Assembly (NCBI GenBank): GCA_030535235.1
Contig: JAUNCL010000001.1
Span: 147,063 to 211,062, forward strand
Reading direction: 5' to 3'
DNA: 64,000 nt
From: Bacillota bacterium
GTDB lineage: Bacteria; Bacillota; Clostridia; Oscillospirales; Oscillospiraceae
Shown here: piece after piece, positions 52,404 through 60,781 of the stretch
Position numbering within the stretch: the stretch's first letter is position 1
Layout of the letters: the number at the start of each line of letters is the position of its first letter
Position numbers and translations under genes: made by a program
Notes under the pieces: generated by a model
What the model was told of the DNA's origin: nothing
The model's input: only the letters and a program-made list of their open reading frames with translations
Database searches by the model: none

Positions 52404-52679
52404 ATGAACAAAACGGAACTGATTCTGAGCGTGGCCGAGGAGACCGGCTTCTCCCGCAAGAACGTGGAGATCGGCCTCAACGCCGCCATCAACCTCATCA
52501 CCAAGGCCCTGACCGAGGAGGAAAAGGTCCAGATCGTGGGCTTCGGGGCCTTTGAGACCAAGACCCGGGCCGAGCGCATGGGCCGCAACCCCAGAACCGG
52601 GGAGGACATCCCCATCCCCGCCACCAAGGTCCCCGTCTTCAAGGCCGGCAAGGCCCTGAAGGATGCCGTGGACCAGTAA
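52404..52679 (+). CDS. hup: DNA-binding protein HU
   Basis: Nucleoid protein of 91 residues with the HU pattern MNKTELILSVAEETGFSRKN and the arm region FGAFETKTRAERMGRNPRTGEDI. It bends DNA without sequence preference. In many Firmicutes hup is followed directly by the S4-domain gene rqcP. Here that gene is 4 kb away on the other strand, with an RNA candidate, an M28 lipoprotein and an SLH gene between. Confidence 0.97.
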   Translation: MNKTELILSVAEETGFSRKNVEIGLNAAINLITKALTEEEKVQIVGFGAFETKTRAERMGRNPRTGEDIPIPATKVPVFKAGKALKDAVDQ

Positions 52680-52694
52680 ACCATGGAATCGGAC

Positions 52695-52738
52695 AACCCC
52701 CGTGAGCCGTCTTTTCGGAGACAGCCCACGGGGGTTTC
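52695..52738 (+). terminator. Terminator of hup
   Basis: CCCCCGTG and CACGGGGG arms around a 22-base loop, followed by TTTCTT. Confidence 0.8.
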
Positions 52739-52769
52739 TTCCACCGAAGGGAAACTCTGAAAAAAACAC

Positions 52770-52798
52770 TTGCATTTTGGGAAAAAGAATAGTATACT
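52770..52798 (+). promoter_or_regulatory. Promoter of a large structured RNA candidate
   Basis: TTGCAT and TATACT with 17-base spacing in an AT-rich setting. Confidence 0.75.
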
Positions 52799-52804
52799 CA
52801 ACCC

Positions 52805-53140
52805 ACAATTTGTGATTGGAATCTGTCCAGTCGAAAATCATGACCGCCCTTCTGCCAGGAGGGCCAAGGCTACACGGACGGCCGGGTCGAATGCCGAAAA
52901 CCCGTCGAAGAGCCGGGGACCGCACCGCGGGTGCGGGTTGGCAACATTTGTTGCCTTATTGATTGAGTTCAAAGCTCAAATTTTATAAGTTGGAATCGGT
53001 CAACTTGTGAAACGGTCAATAAGAGTGGTAACTGTGATTTTTGCTGGATAGACTCTGTATCCCGGCGGCACCCTTTTCGGGCGCCATGCCATCCGTGATG
53101 TACCAGGCGACACGTTTCCCGACGTGCCGCCTGTTTTTTT
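52805..53140 (+). ncRNA. Large structured noncoding RNA candidate, class not assigned
   Basis: About 335 bases with a strong promoter and terminator and no gene. At least six stable hairpins are visible: GCCCT/AGGGC, CGGGT/ACCCG, CCGCACC/GGTGCGG, GGCAACA/TGTTGCC, TTGAG/CTCAA and AAGTTG/CAACTT. A low-complexity-free segment GAAACGGTCAATAAGAG follows. It lacks the hallmark sequences of tmRNA, RNase P RNA and 6S RNA. It could be a known clostridial class such as raiA, or a leader of the M28 gene. Confidence 0.6.
53105..53140 (+). terminator. Terminator of the structured RNA
   Basis: Arms AGGCGACACGT and ACGTGCCGCCT with one mismatch, six-base loop, then TTTTTTT. It lies 37 bases before the M28 start. 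Confidence 0.85.
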
Positions 53141-53176
53141 ATATATTTTTCATTCTATTGTTAGGAGGAACCATCA

Positions 53177-55321
53177 TTGAGAGAGAAATTGACCGCACTG
53201 CTCCTGATCCCCATGCTGCTGGGCCTGACCGCCTGCGGCCAGACAGAGACCCCCGCCGCCGTCTCCTCCCCGGAGGAGTCCTACAACCGGTATCTGGAGG
53301 CTGTCTCCCCCGCCTTCGCCTCTGACATCGCCATGGAGCTCACCACCAACCCGGACTTCTTCAACGCCGAGCTGGGAGGGCGGAACGCCGGCAGCGACGC
53401 AGAGCACGCCACGGCAGACTATCTGGCCCAGCAGATGGAGGAGATCGGCCTGACCGACGTGGAAAAGGTGGCCGCCCCCTGCGACCGCTGGCAGTTCAAC
53501 GGCGCCAGCTTCACTGTGGACGGCAAGGAATACCCCGTCTACTCCTACGCCACCGCCTCCACGCCCCCCGAGGGGATCACCGCCGAGGTGGTCTACCTGG
53601 AAAAGGGGACCATGTGGGACTATGAAAACGTGGACGTCACCGGAAAGATCGTCCTCATCGACATCGACCAGAGAGGCGACTGGTGGATCACCTATCCCAT
53701 GCTGGAGGCCGAGCACCAGGGGGCTGCGGCCATTCTGGCCGCCAACGTGGGCGGATTTGCCCAGATCGCCGACGACGCCCTGAACTGCCAGGACATCTGC
53801 GGCCCGGACAACATCCCCACCCTGTCCATCGGCGTGGCGGATTCCCGGGAGATCCAGGAGAAGCTGGCCAACGGCCCCGTCACCGCCACCCTCACCGTGG
53901 ACAACCAGGTGGAGAAGGACGCCGGAACCACCTACAACGTCACCGGCGTTCTGAAGGGCAAGTCCTCCGATCACCAGATCCTGGTGGGCGGCCACTACGA
54001 CGTCCATTTCCAGGGCTTCCAGGATGACAACTGCGCCGTGGGCCTGGTTCTGGCCGTGGCCCGGGCCATGGTAGAGTCCGGCTATCAGCCCGAGAACGAC
54101 ATCGTCTTCTGCCTCCACGGGGCGGAGGAATGGGGCTCCTCCTACACCCAGTACGACTGGACGGTGGGCGCCTGGGAGATGATCAACAACGTCCACCCCG
54201 AATGGGTGGGAAAGACCCTGGCCTTCCTGAACTTTGAGCTGCCTGCCTATGAGTTCGACACCTACACCAGCACCTATTCCGCCCCGGAGATGTTCACCAT
54301 GCTGGACTACTTCGCCAACACCTACGAATACTCCCCTGACCCGGAGGGCTGCTTCCCCGACGGCGTTCTCACCGAGGGCTATCAGACCTACACCTACTCT
54401 GACGACTTCTCCTACTACGCCGCCGGTGTGCCCTCCACGGTGAACGGCTTCCTGCTGCAGAAGGACATGGAGACCGTCTTCCCCTTCTATGTGGACATCT
54501 ACCACAGCCAGTACGACAACCCGGACACCTACAACGAAGCCGTCATGAACTTCAACATCCGGTACTACGGCGCTCTGGCCATGTACATTGACCAGACCCC
54601 CGCCCTCTACCTGGACTTCACCGCCCAGTATGACCGGATCCTGGCCGCCATGGACGAGGAGCTGATGGCCGAAGCCGGCGTGGACGTCCCCGCCTTCCAG
54701 GCTGCCCTGGAGGCACTGAAGACCGCCGCCGGGGAGATGACCGCCCGGGTGGAAGCCGTCAACACCGCCTATCGGGAGGCCCAGGCCCAGAATGACACCG
54801 AGGCCATGGCCGACCTCCGGGCCCAGGGCAAGGCCCTCACCGACCAGAACCTGGAGGCCTTCGCCTACGCCCAGAAGCATCTGCTGGGCCTCATGTATGA
54901 GCGTCCCATCGTCCCCCACGAGGCCCCCCAGGAGAACATCCGGCTCTGCCGGGACATCATCGCCTGCCTGGAGACCGGCGACGTGGCCACGGCAGTGGAT
55001 GAGTACGCCTGGACGGTGAACAACGTGCTGGAGTGGTACGCCATGTACTTCTCCCCCGAGGTCATCGCCATCCAGGACGACATGCTCTGGGGTGAGGACA
55101 ACCAGGACAACCTGTATTGGGGCACCGGCATCGGCTTCACCAAGGCCGACGTGGACACCGCCACCCGGAGTCTCTTCGTCCGCTATGAAGAGACAGGGGG
55201 CGACTTCTCCCAGGAGATCGCCGTCTACGAGGCCGCCATCCAGGCCCAGACTGAGATTCTGAAAACCCTGGGCACCCAGGAGATCACCGCCATGGAGGCC
55301 CTGGCTGACCTGCTGGCATAA
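53177..55321 (+). CDS. Secreted M28-family metallopeptidase lipoprotein
   Basis: Protein of 714 residues. A lipobox LTAC at residue 20 marks a lipoprotein. A protease-associated (PA) domain spans about 130-235 and an M28 zinc peptidase domain follows (VGGHYDVHFQGFQDDNCAV, HGAEEWGS, and a later DIYHSQYDN). M28 enzymes are aminopeptidases or carboxypeptidases. The last 200 residues are helical and of unknown fold. TTG is the start because AGGAGGA is seven bases upstream. It may take up peptides outside the cell. The unassigned RNA is immediately upstream. Confidence 0.85.
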   Translation: MREKLTALLLIPMLLGLTACGQTETPAAVSSPEESYNRYLEAVSPAFASDIAMELTTNPDFFNAELGGRNAGSDAEHATADYLAQQMEEIGLTDVEKVAAPCDRWQFNGASFTVDGKEYPVYSYATASTPPEGITAEVVYLEKGTMWDYENVDVTGKIVLIDIDQRGDWWITYPMLEAEHQGAAAILAANVGGFAQIADDALNCQDICGPDNIPTLSIGVADSREIQEKLANGPVTATLTVDNQVEKDAGTTYNVTGVLKGKSSDHQILVGGHYDVHFQGFQDDNCAVGLVLAVARAMVESGYQPENDIVFCLHGAEEWGSSYTQYDWTVGAWEMINNVHPEWVGKTLAFLNFELPAYEFDTYTSTYSAPEMFTMLDYFANTYEYSPDPEGCFPDGVLTEGYQTYTYSDDFSYYAAGVPSTVNGFLLQKDMETVFPFYVDIYHSQYDNPDTYNEAVMNFNIRYYGALAMYIDQTPALYLDFTAQYDRILAAMDEELMAEAGVDVPAFQAALEALKTAAGEMTARVEAVNTAYREAQAQNDTEAMADLRAQGKALTDQNLEAFAYAQKHLLGLMYERPIVPHEAPQENIRLCRDIIACLETGDVATAVDEYAWTVNNVLEWYAMYFSPEVIAIQDDMLWGEDNQDNLYWGTGIGFTKADVDTATRSLFVRYEETGGDFSQEIAVYEAAIQAQTEILKTLGTQEITAMEALADLLA

Positions 55322-55346
55322 CCCTTCCCTGCATGGATGCGGAACA

Positions 55347-55379
55347 AAAACCGCCCGCTGTGTTGCAGCGGGCGGTTTT
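55347..55379. terminator. Bidirectional terminator between M28 and SLH genes
   Basis: Perfect 14-bp stem AAAACCGCCCGCTG / CAGCGGGCGGTTTT with a five-base loop. Both convergent genes end next to it. Confidence 0.9.
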
Positions 55380-55386
55380 CGTTTCG

Positions 55387-56688
55387 TTATGCCATATCAC
55401 GGTGGAGGAAGGTAACAATCTGTCCGCGGGTACAGGTCTGGTCAGGAGAAAACGTGGTATCAGACGTGCCAGTGGTGATCTTTTCTTTCACCGCCCATTC
55501 CACAGCCTGGGCATAGGCAGCGTCAGCAGGAACGTCGGTAAACGTGGAACCGGTGACCTTGGGGGAGCCGGCCAGACGCCACAGATAGAGGACAACGTCG
55601 GACCGGGTGCAGCCGCCGTTGGGGTTCAGGGCGGTGTCGGTGACGATGCCGTTCTGGTAGGCCCACAACAGGGGATTGTAGTAGTATTGGTCGGAGGTGA
55701 TGGCGGCGTTGCTGTAGGGGTTGCTGCCGGAGACCGTCTTGGCGCCGGCGGCCCGGGCGATGAAGGTCACGATCTGCCCCTGGGTGCAGGTGTTGTTGGG
55801 GGAGAAGGTGGTGGCGGAGGTGCCGTTGGTGATGCCCTGATCCACAGCCCACATGACGGGTGTGGCGAAGTAGTCGCCGCTCTTCACGTCGGAGAAGGGG
55901 GTGTAACCGGGGGCCATGATCTTCACATAGGTTGCACAGGAGCCGTCGGTCTTCACGGCCACCATATTATACCCCACTACGTTGCCGGCGGAGTAGACCA
56001 CAGGCTCTTTTTTCATGGTGACGGGGTTGCCGTTCTCATCCTTCAGAATGCAGCCCTGAAAGATGGTTTCCGGCACATATTGGGTGGAGGCGGAAACCGC
56101 GGAGTTCAGCGGCTTCATATTCTCATCTTTGTAGCCATACTTCTCGATGTGCTCCCTGGCGTCCACGATCAGGCAACCGCCGTTGATGGTAGTGCTTCTG
56201 GAAAGCTGGCTCTTGACGGTGATGGTACCGGCGTTCAGGGTGCTCACACCGAAGCCGGAGGCAGAGTTGACGACGGGGCCGTTGACTACGTCTACGCTGC
56301 CGGAGCTGGTCAAATTCAGCGTGCCGGAGCCGGTCAGGGTGCTGGTCGCGTTGGTCCAGCCAGTGGAACTGCCTTCACTCAGGCTATACAGGGTGTTTGT
56401 GCCGTTCACCACAATGGTCACAGGCTTTGTGGCCTCGTAGATCCCCAGAGACAGGGAAGGCTGATTGACGTTGTTCAGGGTCAGGGTATAGGTAGCAGCG
56501 TTCCAGCTCCAACCCTGGCCGCTGGAGTTTTTACTCAGGCGGGGGTTGTTTGCGTCGCTAAAGTCAACAGCTCCGTTTTGGCCAATTTCCAGATGGGGGT
56601 ACTGGATGATGTACTCCGCACCGGCCATGGGAACCAGCGACAGGGCCAGAACCAGAGACAGGATCAGGGGAAGCAGTCGTTTCTTCAT
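55387..56688 (-). CDS. S-layer-homology surface protein
   Basis: Protein of 433 residues. A signal peptide (LPLILSLVLALSLVP ... AGA) leads to a Ser/Thr/Asn/Gly-rich beta-helix-like region (residues 50-190), and three SLH repeats fill the C-terminal 170 residues (PFSDVKSGDYFATPVMWAVDQGITNG; NPLLWAYQNGIVTD; FTDVPADAAYAQAVEWAVKEKI). SLH domains bind pyruvylated wall polymers. The cargo region is of unknown role. The start follows AAAGGAG. It is transcribed toward the M28 gene. Confidence 0.87.
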   Translation of the reverse strand: MKKRLLPLILSLVLALSLVPMAGAEYIIQYPHLEIGQNGAVDFSDANNPRLSKNSSGQGWSWNAATYTLTLNNVNQPSLSLGIYEATKPVTIVVNGTNTLYSLSEGSSTGWTNATSTLTGSGTLNLTSSGSVDVVNGPVVNSASGFGVSTLNAGTITVKSQLSRSTTINGGCLIVDAREHIEKYGYKDENMKPLNSAVSASTQYVPETIFQGCILKDENGNPVTMKKEPVVYSAGNVVGYNMVAVKTDGSCATYVKIMAPGYTPFSDVKSGDYFATPVMWAVDQGITNGTSATTFSPNNTCTQGQIVTFIARAAGAKTVSGSNPYSNAAITSDQYYYNPLLWAYQNGIVTDTALNPNGGCTRSDVVLYLWRLAGSPKVTGSTFTDVPADAAYAQAVEWAVKEKITTGTSDTTFSPDQTCTRGQIVTFLHRDMA

Positions 56689-56753
56689 AGGGGCATGCTC
56701 CTTTCGTGTTGGTTGAGCCCATTGTATCCCATCCTTCCAGGATTTGCAAGAAA

Positions 56754-56785
56754 AAACCACCCGTTAGGATACCCACGGGTGGTTT
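56754..56785. terminator. Terminator after rqcP
   Basis: Eleven-base arms AAACCACCCGT and ACGGGTGGTTT with a ten-base loop. The minus-strand T-run (TTTTTT) ends the rqcP-lepB transcript. Confidence 0.85.
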
Positions 56786-56790
56786 CGCGT

Positions 56791-57030
56791 TCAGATTTCC
56801 TTGTACATAAAGGCGGCGTTTTCCTTGCCCTTCATCTCGGTGACGGACAGGACCTCCACGGACACCGTGCGGGGGCCGAAGCGGATCTCCAGCTTGTCGC
56901 CCACCTTCACGTCGTAGGAGGCCTTCACCACCCGGCCATTGACCGAGATGCGCTCGTTGTCGCAGGCCTCGTTGGCCACGGTGCGGCGCTTGATCAGGCG
57001 GGAGACCTTGAGCCATTTATCCAGTCGCAT
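56791..57030 (-). CDS. rqcP: S4-domain RNA-binding protein RqcP
   Basis: Protein of 79 residues, almost entirely an S4 domain (RLDKWLKVSRLIKRRTVANEACDNERISVNGRVVKASYDVKVGD). RqcP (YabO/HslR) works with RqcH in ribosome-associated quality control, helping Ala-tail stalled peptides on 50S subunits. It usually lies just after hup. Here hup is 4 kb away. It follows lepB by 18 bases on the minus strand, so it is co-transcribed with signal peptidase. Confidence 0.9.
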   Translation of the reverse strand: MRLDKWLKVSRLIKRRTVANEACDNERISVNGRVVKASYDVKVGDKLEIRFGPRTVSVEVLSVTEMKGKENAAFMYKEI

Positions 57031-57048
57031 GGCGCTCTCTCCTTTCCT

Positions 57049-57672
57049 TTAGTTCACGGTTCCGATGTGCTGGAAGGGGAGGATGACACACAGGACCTTG
57101 CCCAGCACACAGCGCTCATCCACCACGCCCAGCTCCGCGTGGCGGCTGTCGGAGGAGGCGTTGCGGTTGTCGCCCATGACGAAGACCGAGCCCTCGGGCA
57201 CCTCCCAATAGGTCCCCTGCTCATAGGGGCTGTCGGGCACCCGCATAGGCTCGCCCAGGTAGGGCTCGTCCAGGGCCGCGCCGTCCACATAGACCGTGCC
57301 GGTGTTGTAGTCGATCTCCACCGTCTGGCCCCCCACGGCGATGACCCGCTTTACGATGGGGTGGTGGATATCGGCGAAATCCTTGCGGAGGACCACGATG
57401 TCCCCCTGGGTCGGCTCGTAGCCCACGCACCGGAGAAGGAGCATGTCGCCGTTCTCCAGGGTGGGAACCATGGAGGAACCCTCCACGCCGATGACCCGGC
57501 CGAAGAAGGTAAAGACCACGATGAGGATCACCAGAGCGAAGGTCAGGGCCTGGAGCCAGGAATAGCAGTCGGCGGCAAAGCCGGGCTTCTCCTTTTGGGG
57601 CTGCTCCGCTGTATTGTCAGGGGTGAGCGCCTCCGTCTGGCGCTCCTCCTGGGGGTTGTTGGGTTCAGACAT
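57049..57672 (-). CDS. lepB: Signal peptidase I
   Basis: Protein of 207 residues with one transmembrane helix (about 41-58). The catalytic Ser67 is in GSSMVPTL and Lys108 is in HHPIVKRVIAVGG, followed by GDNRNASSDSRH. It removes signal peptides from exported proteins outside the membrane. The N-terminal 30 residues are acidic and disordered. The ATG with AAAGGAGGT upstream is preferred to an earlier in-frame start. It is first in a unit with rqcP. Confidence 0.95.
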   Translation of the reverse strand: MSEPNNPQEERQTEALTPDNTAEQPQKEKPGFAADCYSWLQALTFALVILIVVFTFFGRVIGVEGSSMVPTLENGDMLLLRCVGYEPTQGDIVVLRKDFADIHHPIVKRVIAVGGQTVEIDYNTGTVYVDGAALDEPYLGEPMRVPDSPYEQGTYWEVPEGSVFVMGDNRNASSDSRHAELGVVDERCVLGKVLCVILPFQHIGTVN

Positions 57673-57776
57673 GGATGAGACCTCCTTTGGGTCGTTGGGG
57701 TTCAATTTATGATTATACTACCCTTTCGGCCGGTTGGCAACCGTTGGAACGGAAAAACGCAGTCTCAAATGAGGTT

Positions 57777-59666
57777 TTAAAACCCGGCCAGCCTGACGGT
57801 ACGGACCTCCGGGTGGTTTTCCAGGACCCGGAACTCCCGGCTCTGGCAGGTGAAGAGGATAACCTGCCGGTCCTTGGACAGCTCCAGCAGGGTCTCCAGG
57901 GCCAGGGTCAGGCGGGTATCGTCCAGGGTGATGAGGGCGTCGTCCAGGACCACCGGCGCCTGGTCAGGCTCCGGCAGCACCAGGTCGGCCACTGCCAGCC
58001 GCAGGGCCAGGTAGAGCTGGTCGGCGGTGCCCTGGCTCAGGTAGGCCAGGGGCTGGTCGGTCAGGCTCTCTCCCTCCCGGACGGTGAGCTCCATCCCCCG
58101 GGACAGATCCACCCGGGTGTACCGCCCGCCGGTGAGCCGGGTGAAATAGGTCCCAGCCCGGTCGCTGAGCTGGGGAGAGAACCGGGCATGAAGCTGGCTA
58201 TCGGACTCCCGCAGGGCCTCCAGGGCCACATCCATGGCGTCGTAGTCGGCCTGGAGGAGGGCGATGCGCTCCCGGACACTGTCCAGCCGGGCGTCCACCA
58301 AAACCGGGTCCCCCAGGGCGTCCAGCCGTCCCTGGAGGTTGGCCACCTCCTGCTCGGCAGCGTGGAGGGAGGTCCGGCAGGTCTCGGCCTCCGGGGGCAG
58401 ATTGGGGGCAGGGGCTCCCTGCTGGCTGACGGCCTCAAAGTATTTCCGGGCCTGGTCCCGCTGGGCCAGGGCCTCCGTCCAGGTTCTCTCCCGCCGTTCC
58501 CGGAGCCGGCTGTTCTCCTCTGCCTGACGCCGCAGCTCCGCCAGCTCCTTTCGGCTCCGGTGGTCACAGCCGGCCTTGATCAGGGTGAAGAGAACGACCA
58601 GCACCCACAGGACCCCCGCCACGGCGGCGTAGAGAAACAGGGGCAGAATGGGGATGCTCACAGGGAAGTCGGCCACGTTGGGCTCGATATACCGGGGGAT
58701 GCCGAAGAGGGCGGCGCAGCCCAGGGTCAGCAGGACCACCACCAGCACGAAGCCGGTCATGAGCCGCTTTCGGCCCTTCAGCTCCTCCTTGATCTCCGCC
58801 ATCTCCTCGGAGAGCTCCTCCTCCAAGGCCAGGTCCTCCTGCTCCGCCTCCTCCCGGTCCCCCAGGGTATGGAGCCGCAGCTGGGCGGCGTCCAGGGCAG
58901 CGGCGGCCTCGGCGTACCGCTGCTGGCTCACCGTCTCCAGCTTGTCGGTCTCCAGGGCCAGACGGTTGTCCCACTGCTCCTTCTGCCGGCGCAGGGCGTC
59001 CGCCCTGGCCTGGGCCTGGGCCAGACTCTGCCGCAGGTCGGCGGTCTGCCGCTGGGCCTCCAGCAGGGTCTGCTCCTCCTCCTCCAGCTGGGGCAGCAGG
59101 CCGGATTTATGGTATCGGCGGCGGCGCTGCCAGGTCCGCAGCCGCTCGTCGGCCTCGGACCAGGACACATCCTCCTCCCCGGCGGTCACCAGGGCGGCCA
59201 TGCGCTTCTCCAGCTCCTGGCTGTGGGTGACGGCCAGGTTGGTCTGCCGCAGAAAGACCGACCGGTCAAAGACCTCCCGGCTGACTCCGGTGAGGGTCTC
59301 CCCCACGTTATCAGCGGTGAGACCCGGCACCGGCAGGCCGGTGTCCCGGTCGATGGCGGAGAACTCCCCCATGGGGACCCCGCCGGCGGAGGTCCGGCGG
59401 ATCTCCAGGGTCCGGTCCCCCTGGCGGCAGATCATGCGGCCCTCCATGGGGGCGCCGCTCCAGGGGCGGTAGCGGTTCTTGTCGGCAGGCGCCCCCTTCT
59501 TGTCCCGCTGGCGAGTATCCAGCCCGTAGAGCATGGTCCGCAGAAAGGCGCACCAGGTGGACTTGCCCGCCCCGTTGGGGGCGCCGATGAGGGTGAAGCC
59601 CCCGTCAAAATTCAGGGTCTCGTTTTCCAGACAGCCGAAGGTGGCTGTGAGCTGCAAGAGTTTCAT
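57777..59666 (-). CDS. AAA ATPase of the YhaN / SbcC-like type
   Basis: Protein of 629 residues. Walker A GAPNGAGKST is at residues 28-37; a long coiled coil follows, interrupted by two hydrophobic segments (about 310-340 and 350-375) that look transmembrane, and the C-terminal half has LSQGTADQLYLALRLA (signature) and PVVLDDALITLDD (Walker B). This is the layout of B. subtilis YhaN, partner of the YhaO nuclease. It is the ATPase half of a Rad50-Mre11-type complex. The start ATG overlaps the yhaO stop (ATGA). Role in DNA end processing is inferred from the pair. Confidence 0.85.
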   Translation of the reverse strand: MKLLQLTATFGCLENETLNFDGGFTLIGAPNGAGKSTWCAFLRTMLYGLDTRQRDKKGAPADKNRYRPWSGAPMEGRMICRQGDRTLEIRRTSAGGVPMGEFSAIDRDTGLPVPGLTADNVGETLTGVSREVFDRSVFLRQTNLAVTHSQELEKRMAALVTAGEEDVSWSEADERLRTWQRRRRYHKSGLLPQLEEEEQTLLEAQRQTADLRQSLAQAQARADALRRQKEQWDNRLALETDKLETVSQQRYAEAAAALDAAQLRLHTLGDREEAEQEDLALEEELSEEMAEIKEELKGRKRLMTGFVLVVVLLTLGCAALFGIPRYIEPNVADFPVSIPILPLFLYAAVAGVLWVLVVLFTLIKAGCDHRSRKELAELRRQAEENSRLRERRERTWTEALAQRDQARKYFEAVSQQGAPAPNLPPEAETCRTSLHAAEQEVANLQGRLDALGDPVLVDARLDSVRERIALLQADYDAMDVALEALRESDSQLHARFSPQLSDRAGTYFTRLTGGRYTRVDLSRGMELTVREGESLTDQPLAYLSQGTADQLYLALRLAVADLVLPEPDQAPVVLDDALITLDDTRLTLALETLLELSKDRQVILFTCQSREFRVLENHPEVRTVRLAGF

Positions 59667-60760
59667 TGGGGTTCCTCCCTTCCCTCCAGGGCGGCCAGGC
59701 CGAAGCGGACGGCCCGCTCCAGACCGGGTTTTTCGTCGTCGTCGGCCTCCTCCAGACGCCTGCGCATGGTCCGCAGGAAAAGGCCCGTGAGGGTGTCCTC
59801 CCCGGCCCGCTCCCACAGGGTTCGGCTGAGGGAGGTGCCATCCCGCACGCTGGCGCTGTAAAAATAGGTGGAGGCCAGCCCGGTGAGGGCCATCAGGTTG
59901 GGTTCATTCTCCGGGTCCCGCTCCCCCACCAGGAGGATCCGCAGGATATCCTGGGGGCTGTTTCCGGCGATGAAGTCCCGGAGAGCCGTCTCCGGGTCCT
60001 TCCCGGTGATATCCAGTTCAGGGGTCAGGTAGCGGCGGGTGGCCAGGGGGACGAAGTCCAGCTCCACCCGGCCCTCCTCGGCCCAGCCCAGATAGACCCC
60101 CTTGTCCCCGGTCTCGTCAAAGCCCCGGCCCTCGGGGCAGCCCGGCCAGGCGTACCAGGTGGGCCCCGCCTTTTTCAGGCCGCTGGCGGTGTGGATGTGG
60201 CCCAGGGCCAGGTAGTCCAGCCCCGAGGCGGCAATCTGGTTGGTGGTGATGGGACCGTACCGGCTGTGGGCGTTGGACGGGTCCCCATGGAAGCAGCCGA
60301 ACTTCACCAGCCCCGGGTCGTCGGCCCGGAAGCCCTCCAAGGGGCCATCCATCCGGTAGAGGGCGGTGAAGGCACTGCCGTAGACCACCGCCCCCAGGTG
60401 GGGCAGCTCCACCCGCTGGGTCTCCGGGGTGGAAAAGATATGTACATGGTCCGGCCAGGTCAGCTTCCCATAGGGAGAAGCCGCCGACCAGGGGTCGTGG
60501 TTGCCGGGGGCCAGGAAAACCTCGGCCTCCAGCTCCTCCAGGGCCTGGTAGAGGGCCTGGAGGGTCTCAGGTCTGGCCCGGCGGCTGTCAAAGAGGTCCC
60601 CGGAGAGAAAAATCAGGTCGGCCCCGGCCTCCTGGGCGGTCCCGGCCAGCCGGGAGAGCAGCCGCCGCTGCTCCTCCCGCCGCTCCGCCGCCCGCTCGGG
60701 GGACAGGGCGCGGAAGGGGGAGTCCAGGTGAAGGTCGGCGGCGTGAAGAAAGGTCAGCAT
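59663..60760 (-). CDS. Metallophosphoesterase nuclease of the YhaO / SbcD (Mre11) type
   Basis: Protein of 365 residues. Phosphoesterase motifs run in order: HAADLHLDSP, SGDLFDSRRA, APGNHDPW, CFHGD, GHIHTASG. This is the Mre11/SbcD pattern. The C-terminal 120 residues probably bind the ATPase. It precedes the YhaN-like gene with a four-base overlap, so the two form a complex. Typical activity is an ATP-regulated exo/endonuclease acting on DNA hairpins or ends. Start has AAAGGAG. Confidence 0.88.
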   Translation of the reverse strand: MLTFLHAADLHLDSPFRALSPERAAERREEQRRLLSRLAGTAQEAGADLIFLSGDLFDSRRARPETLQALYQALEELEAEVFLAPGNHDPWSAASPYGKLTWPDHVHIFSTPETQRVELPHLGAVVYGSAFTALYRMDGPLEGFRADDPGLVKFGCFHGDPSNAHSRYGPITTNQIAASGLDYLALGHIHTASGLKKAGPTWYAWPGCPEGRGFDETGDKGVYLGWAEEGRVELDFVPLATRRYLTPELDITGKDPETALRDFIAGNSPQDILRILLVGERDPENEPNLMALTGLASTYFYSASVRDGTSLSRTLWERAGEDTLTGLFLRTMRRRLEEADDDEKPGLERAVRFGLAALEGREEPQ

Positions 60761-60781
60761 GGGTGTCTCCTTTCCGGCGGC

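Noticed and set aside
52805-53140. tmRNA or RNase P RNA identity
   Set aside because: No tag frame ending in Ala-Ala and stop, and no GAGGAAAGUCC-type RNase P core, were present.
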